This document shows, one piece after another, positions 15,682-24,403 of a stretch of DNA of 64,000 nt (positions within the stretch are counted from its first letter, which is position 1; each line of letters begins with the position of its first letter). This DNA comes from Solirubrobacteraceae bacterium. GTDB taxonomy: Bacteria; Actinomycetota; Thermoleophilia; Solirubrobacterales; Solirubrobacteraceae. Where the stretch lies: the NCBI GenBank assembly GCA_030447785.1, contig JAUJOF010000003.1, forward strand, positions 217,336-281,335, in the 5' to 3' direction. Under the pieces are notes generated by a model. That model made no database searches, was not told the DNA's origin, and worked only from the letters and a program-made list of their open reading frames with translations. The translations under genes were made by a program, and so were the position numbers.

Positions 15682-16599
15682 ATGACCGCCATCACCCAGG
15701 AGTTCGAGGCGCTGCCCGTCTCGCGGCTGCAGGACCTCGTGGTCATCACGGGCTTCTCGGGCGCGGGCAAGTCGACGGCCATGAACGTCTTCGAGGACGC
15801 GGGCTACTTCTGCGTGGACAACCTGCCCCCGGAGATGATCGGCCAGCTCGTGGCGCTGTTCGTCCACGAGGGATCCAAGGTGGAGCGCGCGGCGATCGTC
15901 TTCGACGTGCGCGGCGGCGACTACTTCGAGGCGCTGCGCGCCGTGCTGGAGGACCTGCGCACGGCCGGACCGCGCCACCGCGTGCTGTTTCTGGACGCCG
16001 ACGAGCAGACGCTGCTGACCCGCTACCAGGAGACCCGCCGGCGCCACCCCCTGGCCGCGCACGGCTCGGTGGCCGCGGGCATCGCCCACGAGCGCGAGCT
16101 GCTGCACCCGCTGCGCGGCGCGGCCGATCTGGTCATCGACACCACCGGGCTGAAGGCCTCCACGCTGCGCCGGCGCATCGCCGACGAGCTCCTGCCCCGC
16201 CAGCCCACCTCGCGCCTGGCCGTGACCTTCCAGAGCTTCGGCTTCAAGCACGGCCCGCCGCGCGACGCCGACCTGACCTTCGACGTACGTTTCCTGCCCA
16301 ACCCCCACTGGGAGCCCACGCTGCGCCCGCTGACCGGGTTCGACCAGCGCGTGCGCGACTACGTGGAGCGCGAGGGGCGCATGAAAGCCTTCCTCGAGCG
16401 CCTGGAGCCGCTGCTGGACTACGTGCTGCCCCAGTACATCGAGGAGGGAAAGGCCCATCTCATGGTGGCCATCGGCTGCACCGGCGGGCGCCACCGCTCC
16501 GTGGCCATCGCCGAGTGCCTGGCCGCGCGCTACGGCGGGCGCGACGACCTGTTCGTGGAGATCACCCACCGCGACGTCGAGCGTCCGCCGGCACAGTGA
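15682..16599 (+). CDS. rapZ: RapZ-family nucleotide-binding protein
   Basis: A 305-residue RapZ/YvcJ protein. Walker A is ITGFSGAGKSTAMN (near residue 23), followed by FEDAGYFCVDNLPP, a family hallmark. The C-terminal domain contains FGFKHGPPRDADLTFDVRFLPNP and VAIGCTGGRHRSVAIAE, the region that in E. coli RapZ senses GlcN6P and binds small RNA. Family members bind ATP/GTP. The gene follows uvrC; the yvcK and whiA genes that normally follow rapZ in Gram-positive bacteria are missing here. Confidence 0.95.
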   Translation: MTAITQEFEALPVSRLQDLVVITGFSGAGKSTAMNVFEDAGYFCVDNLPPEMIGQLVALFVHEGSKVERAAIVFDVRGGDYFEALRAVLEDLRTAGPRHRVLFLDADEQTLLTRYQETRRRHPLAAHGSVAAGIAHERELLHPLRGAADLVIDTTGLKASTLRRRIADELLPRQPTSRLAVTFQSFGFKHGPPRDADLTFDVRFLPNPHWEPTLRPLTGFDQRVRDYVEREGRMKAFLERLEPLLDYVLPQYIEEGKAHLMVAIGCTGGRHRSVAIAECLAARYGGRDDLFVEITHRDVERPPAQ

Positions 16600-16961
16600 T
16601 CGACCACGTCGGCCTCGAGGTCGCCGACCTCGCGCGCTCCGCGCGCTTCTACGATGCGGTCCTGCGGGCGCTGGGTGCCCGGCGCGTGCACGAGGGGGAG
16701 GCGGCGATCGCCTACGGCCGGGCGCAGGCGGTGCTGTGGATCGTCGCGCGCGGGGAGGCGCCCGCGCAAAGCTTTGGTCACGTGGCCCTCCGCGCGGCCG
16801 GGCGCGTCGCGGTGGACGCCGCCCACGCCGCCGGCCTGGGCGCCGGCGGAAGCGACGACGGCCCACCGGGACCCCGACCCCTCTACGGTCCCACCTACTA
16901 CGCGGGCTACCTCCGCGACCCCGACGGACTGCGCGTGGAGGTGGTCTCCGGCAGCGCCTAG
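16596..16961 (+). CDS. VOC (glyoxalase/bleomycin-resistance) family protein
   Basis: A 121-residue single-unit VOC protein, GTG 16596 overlapping the rapZ stop as GTGA. It begins VIDHVGLEVADLARSARFYDAVLRALG, the classic VOC first module, and ends YYAGYLRDPDGLRVEVV with the metal-ligand Glu of module two. His and Glu positions suit a metal-dependent enzyme, but the substrate cannot be read from sequence. It occupies the place of yvcK/whiA between rapZ and gap. Confidence 0.85.
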   Translation: MIDHVGLEVADLARSARFYDAVLRALGARRVHEGEAAIAYGRAQAVLWIVARGEAPAQSFGHVALRAAGRVAVDAAHAAGLGAGGSDDGPPGPRPLYGPTYYAGYLRDPDGLRVEVVSGSA

Positions 16962-17008
16962 GTAGGGTACACGCCAGAACCACGATCCCCAGGGGAGGAG
17001 ACCCGTAG

Positions 17009-18013
<1,005 letters not shown>

Positions 18014-18018
18014 GACCA

Positions 18019-19191
18019 GTGCGCACGCTCGACGACCTCGACGTCGCCCACTGCCGCGTCCTCGTCCGCGTGGACTTCAACGTCCCGCTGGACGACGACG
18101 GGCAGATCACCGACGACACGCGCATCCGCGCCGCACTGCCCACCCTTCAGCGCCTGCGCGAACAGGACGCCCGCCTGATCCTGGCCGCCCACCTGGGCCG
18201 ACCCAAGGACCGCGACCCCGAGCTGTCGCTGCGTCCGGTGGCCGACCGGCTGGGGGAGCTGCTCGGCGTGCCGGTGACGCTGGCCGACGACGTGGTAGGT
18301 CCCGACGTGCGGGTGGCCGCCGACGGGCTGCGCGACGGTGAGGTGCTCATGCTGGAGAACCTGCGCTACGAAGCCGGGGAGACCGACAACGACCCGGACC
18401 TGGTGGCTGAGCTCGCCGGCCTGGCCGACCGCTACGTCAACGACGCCTTCGGCGCCGCGCACCGTGCTCATGCCTCCACCGAGGGCGTGGCCCGCGCCCT
18501 GCCCGCCGAGGCGCGGGCGGCGGGGCTGCTGCTCCAGCGCGAGGTGGAGGCGCTGGAGAGCGCCCTGCGCGACCCCGCGCAGCCGCTGGTGGCCGTGCTG
18601 GGTGGCGCCAAGGTGACCGACAAGCTGGGGGTGATCACCGCCTTTCGCTCCGTGGCCGAGACCATCCTCATCGGCGGCGCGATGTGCTTTCCGTTCCTGC
18701 GGGCGCAGGGCCACGAGGTGGGCGACTCGCTGTGCGAGGACGAGGACGTCGAGGCGGCGCGCAAGCTGCTGGCCGAGGAGGAGGGCGCGCAGATCGTGCT
18801 GCCCGAGGACCTGGTCACCGGCGATCGCTTCGCCGCAGACGCGGAGGTCCAGCCGGTCGACGGCGTCGACGTGCCCGACGGTTGGATGGGCCTCGACGTG
18901 GGCGAGCGCACCACCCGGCGCTACGGCGAGCTCATCGCCGGGGCGGGCACCGTGTTCTGGAACGGGCCGATGGGCGCCTTCGAGCTCGAGCCCTTCGCGG
19001 CGGGCACGCGCGCGGTGGCCGAGGCGGTGGCCGCCGCGCCGGGCACCACGGTGGTCGGCGGTGGGGACTCCGCCGCGGCGCTGACCGCCTTCGGCCTCGA
19101 GGATCAGGTGACCCACCTGTCCACCGGCGGCGGCGCCACGCTGGAGTTCATCGAGGGCGAGCCCATGGAACCGATCGAGGCGTTGCGGTGA
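18019..19191 (+). CDS. pgk: phosphoglycerate kinase
   Basis: A 390-residue PGK: RVLVRVDFNVPL at the N-terminus (substrate-binding Arg/Asp/Asn), ILAAHLGRPKDRDPELSLRP, FGAAHRAHASTEGV, the nucleotide-domain GGAKVTDKLGVI, and C-terminal GGGDSAAAL followed by STGGGATLEFIEG. It transfers phosphate from 1,3-bisphosphoglycerate to ADP. GTG 18019 lies 5 bases after the gap stop, and the end overlaps tpiA by GTGA. Confidence 0.96.
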   Translation: MRTLDDLDVAHCRVLVRVDFNVPLDDDGQITDDTRIRAALPTLQRLREQDARLILAAHLGRPKDRDPELSLRPVADRLGELLGVPVTLADDVVGPDVRVAADGLRDGEVLMLENLRYEAGETDNDPDLVAELAGLADRYVNDAFGAAHRAHASTEGVARALPAEARAAGLLLQREVEALESALRDPAQPLVAVLGGAKVTDKLGVITAFRSVAETILIGGAMCFPFLRAQGHEVGDSLCEDEDVEAARKLLAEEEGAQIVLPEDLVTGDRFAADAEVQPVDGVDVPDGWMGLDVGERTTRRYGELIAGAGTVFWNGPMGAFELEPFAAGTRAVAEAVAAAPGTTVVGGGDSAAALTAFGLEDQVTHLSTGGGATLEFIEGEPMEPIEALR

Positions 19192-19958
19192 GCGAGCGTC
19201 GCCCCTTCCTCGCCGGCAACTGGAAGATGAACCTGACCGTGGCCGAGGCGGAGGAGTACATCGCCAGCCTCCTCCCACGCGTGTCCGGCGCTGAGGGGGT
19301 CGACGTGGCCGTCTGCGTGCCCTTCACCGCGCTGGCGGCCATGGTCGACTCCACTCGCGGCTCGCGCGTGCAGGTCTACGCGCAGACCATGCACGAGGCC
19401 ACCCACGGCGCCTTCACCGGCGAGGTCTCGGCGCCCATGCTCACCGAGCTGGGCGTGCACGGCGTGGTGCTGGGCCACTCCGAGCGGCGCCAGGTGTTCG
19501 GCGAGACCGACCGCGCGCTGGCCGAGAAGCTGCCGGCCGCGCTGGCCGCCGGATTGCAGCCGATCCTCTGCGTGGGGGAGACCGAGGAGGAGCGCGAGCG
19601 CGACGAGACCGAGCGCAAGCTGCGCCATCAGGTGTGGGAGGGGCTGCAGGATCTCGCGCCCGACCAGGTCGCCCGCGTGGCCATCGCCTACGAGCCGATC
19701 TGGGCGATCGGCACCGGCCAGGTGGCCACGCCCGAGCAGGTCCAGGAGGCCGCGGCGTTCGTGCGCGCGCTGGTGGGCGACAAGGTGCCCGAGGCCGCCG
19801 ACACCGTGCGGGTGCTCTACGGCGGCAGCGTCAAGCCCGACAACGCGGGCGAGCTGCTCGCCCTGCCCGACGTGGACGGTGCCCTGGTGGGCGGGGCGTC
19901 ACTGGATGCGGGAGACTTCGCCGCCATGGTGAACGCCGCGCGTCGCGCTCCAGCGTGA
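19188..19958 (+). CDS. tpiA: triosephosphate isomerase
   Basis: A 256-residue TIM barrel. Active-site residues are all visible: Asn/Lys in LAGNWKMN, His in VLGHSERRQ, Glu in AIAYEPIWAIGTG, and the phosphate loop VLYGGSVKPDNAGEL. GTG 19188 overlaps the pgk stop, and its own stop overlaps gpmI, so translation in this operon is coupled. The usual downstream secG is not here; it lies at 41245. Confidence 0.96.
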   Translation: MSERRPFLAGNWKMNLTVAEAEEYIASLLPRVSGAEGVDVAVCVPFTALAAMVDSTRGSRVQVYAQTMHEATHGAFTGEVSAPMLTELGVHGVVLGHSERRQVFGETDRALAEKLPAALAAGLQPILCVGETEEERERDETERKLRHQVWEGLQDLAPDQVARVAIAYEPIWAIGTGQVATPEQVQEAAAFVRALVGDKVPEAADTVRVLYGGSVKPDNAGELLALPDVDGALVGGASLDAGDFAAMVNAARRAPA

Positions 19959-21436
19959 CGCCGGCGTTGCCCTCGGTGGTCCTCGTCGTCCTCGACGGGT
20001 GGGGTCTGGCGCCCGAGGGGCCGGGCAACGCGGTGTCCCAGGCCCACACCCCCGTCTTCGACGCGCTGTGGCAGCACTACCCCCACACCCAACTCATGAC
20101 GTGCGGGGAGGCCGTCGGCCTGCCGCCGGGGCAGATGGGCAACTCCGAGGTCGGCCACCTCAACCTGGGCGCCGGCGCGGTGGTCGAGCAGGACCTCGCG
20201 CGCATCGACCGCGCGGCGCGCGAGGGCGCCTTCACCGACAACGCGGTTTTGCGCGAGGCCTTCACCGCGGCGGAGCGGGTCCACCTCATCGGGCTGTGCT
20301 CGCGAGGCGGCGTGCACTCCGGGCCCGAGCACCTGCGTGCCCTGATCGAGTTGGGCGCCCGGCTCGCCGTGCCCGACCTGGTCATCCACGCGTTCACCGA
20401 CGGACGCGATACGAGCCCCGCGCAGGCAATCGAGTTCCTGGACGACGTCGTCGACTGGTGCCGGCGCGCCACCGGGCGCGTGGCGAGCGTCGTCGGGCGC
20501 TACTACGCCATGGATCGCGACGCGCGCTGGGAGCGCACCCAGCGCGCGTACGATCTGCTGGTCCGAGGGGAGGGCGAGCACGAGGCGCGAGACCCGGAGC
20601 AGGCGTTGCGCTTCGCGTACGAGCGCGGCGAGACCGACGAGTTCGTCGCCCCGACCCGCGTGGGCGAGCGCGAGGGGACCATCCGTCCCGGCGACAGCGT
20701 CGTGGCCTTCAACTTCCGTCCCGACCGCATGCGCCAGCTCAGCGAGATGCTCGGCGACCATGTCGCCCACCTCGCCACCCTGACCGAGTACAACGAGGAC
20801 TGGACGTTCCCGGTGGCCTTCCCGCCGGCACGTCCACAGGTCAACCTGCCACGAGTGATCGCCCAGATCGGCGCGCGCCAACTGCACGTCGCGGAGACCG
20901 AGAAGTACCCGCACGTGACGTACTTCTTCGGCGGTGGGAGGGAGAAGTCCCAGGAGGGCGAGCGCCGCGAGATGGTGGCCTCGCCGCGCGACGTGCCCAC
21001 CTACGACCACAAGCCCGAGATGAGCGCCCGCGAGGCCGCCGCCGTCTTCGTAGCCGCGTGGGGGGAGCACGAGCCGCGCTTTGCGATCATCAACTTCGCC
21101 AACCCCGACATGGTCGGCCACACCGGCTCGATCCCCGCCGCGGTCACCGCCGTGGAGACGGTCGACGCGTGCCTGGAGGAGGTGGTCGACGCAGTGCACG
21201 CCGCCGGCGGCGCGTGCATCATCACCGCCGACCACGGGAACGCCGACGAGATGCTGAGCCCCGACGGCTCACCCGTCACCACCCACTCGCTCAACCCGGT
21301 GCCCTTGGTGGTCACCGCCGAGGGCCTGGCGCTGGATGGCCACGGCGGGGTGCTGGCCGATGTCGCGCCCACCGCGCTGGCGCTGCTGGGGATCGACCAG
21401 CCGCCGGAGATGACCGGTCGGTCGCTGCTGCGCTGA
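19955..21436 (+). CDS. gpmI: 2,3-bisphosphoglycerate-independent phosphoglycerate mutase
   Basis: A 493-residue iPGM of the alkaline phosphatase superfamily. The metal-binding N-terminus VVLVVLDGWGLAPEGPGNA, the catalytic Ser in GQMGNSEVGHLNLGAG, HAFTDGRDTSP, and the C-terminal metal site ITADHGNADEM with TTHSLNPVPLV are present. It interconverts 3- and 2-phosphoglycerate and completes the four-gene glycolytic operon. GTG 19955 overlaps the tpiA stop by four bases. Confidence 0.96.
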   Translation: MTPALPSVVLVVLDGWGLAPEGPGNAVSQAHTPVFDALWQHYPHTQLMTCGEAVGLPPGQMGNSEVGHLNLGAGAVVEQDLARIDRAAREGAFTDNAVLREAFTAAERVHLIGLCSRGGVHSGPEHLRALIELGARLAVPDLVIHAFTDGRDTSPAQAIEFLDDVVDWCRRATGRVASVVGRYYAMDRDARWERTQRAYDLLVRGEGEHEARDPEQALRFAYERGETDEFVAPTRVGEREGTIRPGDSVVAFNFRPDRMRQLSEMLGDHVAHLATLTEYNEDWTFPVAFPPARPQVNLPRVIAQIGARQLHVAETEKYPHVTYFFGGGREKSQEGERREMVASPRDVPTYDHKPEMSAREAAAVFVAAWGEHEPRFAIINFANPDMVGHTGSIPAAVTAVETVDACLEEVVDAVHAAGGACIITADHGNADEMLSPDGSPVTTHSLNPVPLVVTAEGLALDGHGGVLADVAPTALALLGIDQPPEMTGRSLLR

Positions 21437-21451
21437 GGCCTGGCCCCTCTC

Positions 21452-21516
21452 AGGGGTGCCGGAGGCGGCCCGCGGGTGGCGGAGCGGCCAGATGGCCGCG
21501 GAGCCGGGTCCCGCGC
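21452..21516 (-). repeat. dispersed GC-rich repeat, copy A (full length)
   Basis: Read on the minus strand this 65-bp block begins GCGCGGGACCCGGCTCC, has the palindromic core GCGGCCATCTGGCCGC, and ends GCCGCCTCCGGCACCCCT. It matches 38665-38730 at roughly 88% by eye. It fills the gap between two convergent genes, the place typical of REP-like elements. Confidence 0.75.
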
Positions 21517-21566
21517 GAGGTCACCGCCGGAGGTGGGCCCCCAGGTCGCGACAGCGACACATCCTC

Positions 21567-22205
21567 CTAGCAGCGGCCCCGCCCCGCCACCCACGTTCGC
21601 AGCGCCGGGAGGGTGGACGGGTCGAGGCTGTGCCCGGCCGGTGACTCGTGGTACTCGACTGCGAGGCCGCCCTCGGTGAGCAGGTCGCGGGCCTGCCGGC
21701 CGAAGTCGAGGCCGATGACGGGATCCATGGAGCCGTGGGAGATGCTCACCGGGAGCTCGCGGCGGGAGGCCAGGTCGGGCTCCCATCCCTCGACGACCGG
21801 GACGAAGCCGCTCATGGCCAGGATCCCCGCCGGCGACGGGCGCCCCGGACCCAGCCCGACGGCGTAGGACATCACCGCGCCCTGGGAGAAGCCCCCGAGC
21901 ACCGTCCGGTCCCACGCGATCTCGCGCTCGGCCAGCCAGCCGTCGAGGAAGTCCCCGAGCGCGCTCAGCGCCGGCGCGAACGTGTCGCGGTGGGGGAAGC
22001 CCACGCGCTCGACCCTGTACCAGTGGCGCCCGCCGGGGGGCAGGGAGAGCGGCGCCCCCGGCGTCAGGCCGACCAGTCGGCGGTCGGGGTCGAGCACGTC
22101 GAGCACCGGGTGCAGGTCGTGCTCGTCGGCCCCGCGGCCGTGCAGGAGGATCAGCGCGCCCTCGGGCGCGCCTGCGGGCTCGCGGACCACATGGGCGAGG
22201 CTCAC
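21567..22205 (-). CDS. phospholipase/carboxylesterase-family serine hydrolase (MhqD/YpfH-like)
   Basis: A 212-residue alpha/beta hydrolase. ALILLHGRGADEHDL gives the oxyanion hole; the nucleophile elbow is LGGFSQGAVMSYA; Asp lies in SMDPVIGLDFG and His in SPAGHSLDPSTLP. The length matches the Abhydrolase_2 family. GTG 22205 is chosen because longer frames read into low-complexity sequence. It follows the ring-cleaving dioxygenase gene on the same strand, and both lie opposite a MarR regulator, a set resembling the Bacillus mhq genes for quinone tolerance. Confidence 0.85.
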   Translation of the reverse strand: MSLAHVVREPAGAPEGALILLHGRGADEHDLHPVLDVLDPDRRLVGLTPGAPLSLPPGGRHWYRVERVGFPHRDTFAPALSALGDFLDGWLAEREIAWDRTVLGGFSQGAVMSYAVGLGPGRPSPAGILAMSGFVPVVEGWEPDLASRRELPVSISHGSMDPVIGLDFGRQARDLLTEGGLAVEYHESPAGHSLDPSTLPALRTWVAGRGRC

Positions 22206-22266
22206 GACGAGGCGCCCGCAGGCGCCGGAGGCGGCCACCCGGCCGCCGGAGGCCCTCCCGCGCCCC

Positions 22267-23184
22267 TCATCGGGGGTCGGGCAGGGGGGTGAGGTTCTGC
22301 TCGAGCGTGGCGCGCAGCGGCTCGTGCTGGGCGGGGAGTTTGAGCTGGGTGCCCAGCGACTCGACGGGCTCGTCCACGTCGAAGCCGATGTCGCGCGAGG
22401 CCAGCTCGAAGAGCACCCCGTTGGGCTCGCGGAAGTAGACCGAGTGGAAGTACTGGCGGTCGATGATCGGCGTGGGACGTGCGCCGGCCTGCGCCGCGCG
22501 GCTGCGAAAGGCGGTGAGCTCCTCGTCGTCGGCCACCGACCAGGCGATGTGGTGCACCGTGCCCGCCCCCTGCACGGGTGGGCCGGCAAGTTCGTCGGGC
22601 GGCGCGTCGAGGTGCAGATGCCCGTGGCGGCGCGGCCCGCTGGCGTCCCAGCGCCCCTCGGGCCCCGCCTTGAAGCCCAGGGCGTGCAGCAGCGGCTCGC
22701 TCTTCTGTGGCTCGCGGACGTAGGCGCGCACGCCCTCGAAGCCCTGCAACGCGTGCTCGGGTGGGATGTCGGGGTGGGCGGGACGCAGCGGCGCGTCGGC
22801 CACCGTGGTGGTCATGAGGGTGTGCTGCAGCCCTTCGGGATCGGCGAAGCCCATCAGAGGCCCCGCCGCTTCGCTGCGCACCCCGGCCGCGCCCAGCCGC
22901 TCGGCCCAGAAGGCCAGGGCCTCCTCGCCGGCCACCCGCCACTCGATCTCGTGCACCATCCCGGCTCCGGTGCGCCCCGGCGCGGCGCCCGGGAACTCGA
23001 AGAAGGTGAGGATGGAGCCCGGGGTACCCACCTCGTCGCCGAAGTACAGGTGATAGACGTCGGGTGCGTCGAAGTTGACCGTCTTCTTGACCATCCGCAG
23101 TCCCAGCAGCCCCGCGTAGAACTCGACGTTCGCGGGGGCGTCGGCGGTGATAGCGGTGACGTGGTGCAGGCCCTCGAGCTCCAT
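22267..23184 (-). CDS. VOC-type ring-cleaving dioxygenase (MhqO-like)
   Basis: A 305-residue two-module VOC protein starting MELEGLHHVTAITADAP, as in MhqA/MhqO/LinE-like extradiol dioxygenases. Metal-ligand candidates are His in LHHVTAI, His in GTVHHIAWSV, and Glu in PNGVLFELAS. FYAGLLGLRMVKKTVNFD and YHLYFGDEVGTPG are typical of this group. It probably opens hydroquinone-type rings. The start at 23184 is supported by the divergent promoter region shared with the MarR gene. Confidence 0.88.
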   Translation of the reverse strand: MELEGLHHVTAITADAPANVEFYAGLLGLRMVKKTVNFDAPDVYHLYFGDEVGTPGSILTFFEFPGAAPGRTGAGMVHEIEWRVAGEEALAFWAERLGAAGVRSEAAGPLMGFADPEGLQHTLMTTTVADAPLRPAHPDIPPEHALQGFEGVRAYVREPQKSEPLLHALGFKAGPEGRWDASGPRRHGHLHLDAPPDELAGPPVQGAGTVHHIAWSVADDEELTAFRSRAAQAGARPTPIIDRQYFHSVYFREPNGVLFELASRDIGFDVDEPVESLGTQLKLPAQHEPLRATLEQNLTPLPDPR

Positions 23185-23279
23185 GCCGTGCGGCGACCCT
23201 ACGCGGCAGCGGGGATCTGCGCCAGTCGCACGGCGAACCTCGGGGAGTGGCCTCGCGCCCGCTGCTAGCGTTGATTGCG

Positions 23280-23293
23280 CACACAAGGGTGTG
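23280..23293. promoter_or_regulatory. candidate MarR operator
   Basis: CACAC (23280-23284) and GTGTG (23289-23293) form an inverted repeat with a 4-base spacer just before the marR start. It lies after a -10-like TAGCGT at 23266-23271, and between the divergent dioxygenase and regulator genes, the usual place for a MarR site. Confidence 0.35.
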
Positions 23294-23297
23294 ACCG

Positions 23298-23762
23298 ATG
23301 GCCACCACCGCGAAACCCCTTCCGCTGGACGCCCGTGAGCTTGGCGCATGGCGAGGCCTCCTCCGCGTCCACGCCGCCATGGTCAAGACGCTCGACGCCG
23401 AGCTGGAGGCCGCCCATGACCTGCCGCTCAGTTCCTACGAGGTGCTGCGCGCCGTCGCCGACACGTCCGACGGACGCATGCGAATGTGCGACCTCGCCGA
23501 CCACGTGCTGCTCAGCCGCAGCGGCCTCACGCGCCTGATCGACCGTCTGGTCCGCGAGGGCCTGCTGTGCCGCGCGCGCTGCTCGTCGGACGCGCGCGGT
23601 TCCTTCGCGTGTCTGACTGTGGCCGGCCGGGAGAAGGTCGAGGCCGCGCGGGGCACCCATCTGACCGGGGTGCGCGAGCACTTCCTGGCCCAGCTGGACG
23701 AGGCGGACCTCGAGCGCCTCGCCGCCGCCTGGGAGCGTGTGCTCCCCGGCGCCTCGTCGTAG
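23298..23762 (+). CDS. MarR-family transcriptional regulator (MhqR-like by context)
   Basis: A 154-residue winged-helix MarR protein. The recognition helix is MRMCDLADHVLLSRSGLTRLIDRLVREGLLCR-type (about residues 60-90), and the wing carries CSSDARGSFACLT. Three Cys residues (RMCDL, LLCRARC) could serve thiol or quinone sensing as in MhqR/OhrR-type proteins, though that is inference. It is divergent from the ring-cleaving dioxygenase and esterase and likely represses them. Confidence 0.88.
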   Translation: MATTAKPLPLDARELGAWRGLLRVHAAMVKTLDAELEAAHDLPLSSYEVLRAVADTSDGRMRMCDLADHVLLSRSGLTRLIDRLVREGLLCRARCSSDARGSFACLTVAGREKVEAARGTHLTGVREHFLAQLDEADLERLAAAWERVLPGASS

Positions 23763-23807
23763 GGGCCATCCGTACAGTCGTCCGCTTTCCCGCGGCGCCT
23801 CGCGGGC

Positions 23808-23837
23808 TTGACGACGCGTCCGCGCGGGGCCTAATAT
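23808..23837 (+). promoter_or_regulatory. near-consensus sigma-70-type promoter of hsp20
   Basis: TTGACG (23808-23813), an 18-bp spacer and TAATAT (23832-23837) give the best -35/-10 pair in the window. The predicted start near 23844 leaves a leader of about 38 bases before hsp20. Confidence 0.7.
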
Positions 23838-23872
23838 CTTAGTCGCCACCACTTAGTTTTCCCCTAAGGAGG
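23838..23872 (+). promoter_or_regulatory. CTTAG/CTAAG inverted repeats over the hsp20 leader and Shine-Dalgarno
   Basis: CTTAG at 23838-23842 and 23852-23856, and CTAAG at 23864-23868. The last two form an inverted repeat with a 7-base spacer (TTTTCCC). The right arm runs into the ribosome site AAGGAGG (23866-23872). It could be a heat-shock repressor site, as HAIR elements also have 7-base spacers, or an RNA hairpin that masks the ribosome site. Confidence 0.45.
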
Positions 23873-23881
23873 TAGATCAGG

Positions 23882-24367
23882 ATGGCATTGATCCGTTGGG
23901 AGCCCGCGCGAGAGCTCCCCTCGCTGCAGGGCGAGATGAACCGGCTGTTCAACACCTTCTTCGACACGCCCCAGAACGCGGGCAACGGCACGAGCCGCTG
24001 GACCCCGGCCATGGATCTGGTCGAGGAGGGCGACCACTTCATGCTGTGTGCCGACCTCCCCGGCATGACCGAGGACGACGTGAAGATCGAGGTGGAGCGC
24101 GACGTGCTCGTCCTCTCGGGCGAGCGCCGGCACGAGCACAAGGAGGAGGGGGAGGGCTTCTACCGCCTCGAGCGTGCCAGCGGCGCCTTCCGCCGCACCC
24201 TGCACCTGCCCGAGGGCGTCCAGGCCGACGGCATCCAGGCGTCCTTCGACAAGGGCGTCCTCGAGGTGCGCATCCCCAAGCCCGAGGAGCGCAAGCCGCG
24301 GCGTATCGAGATCGCCGTGGGCGAGCGCCCGGCCGCGATCGAGGGCACGGAGGCCGAGGCCGCCTGA
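23882..24367 (+). CDS. small heat-shock protein, Hsp20/alpha-crystallin family
   Basis: A 161-residue chaperone. It begins MALIRWEPARELPSLQGEMNRLF, a common Hsp20 N-terminus, followed by the alpha-crystallin domain (PAMDLVEEGDHFMLCADLPG to about residue 140) with the signature ASFDKGVLEVRIPKPE. It holds unfolding proteins in the cytoplasm. AAGGAGG precedes ATG 23882 and may be masked by a hairpin. It has its own strong promoter. Confidence 0.95.
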   Translation: MALIRWEPARELPSLQGEMNRLFNTFFDTPQNAGNGTSRWTPAMDLVEEGDHFMLCADLPGMTEDDVKIEVERDVLVLSGERRHEHKEEGEGFYRLERASGAFRRTLHLPEGVQADGIQASFDKGVLEVRIPKPEERKPRRIEIAVGERPAAIEGTEAEAA

Positions 24368-24403
24368 GCCTGCCACGGCGGGGTGGCCGTAGGCTGCTCC
24401 GCC

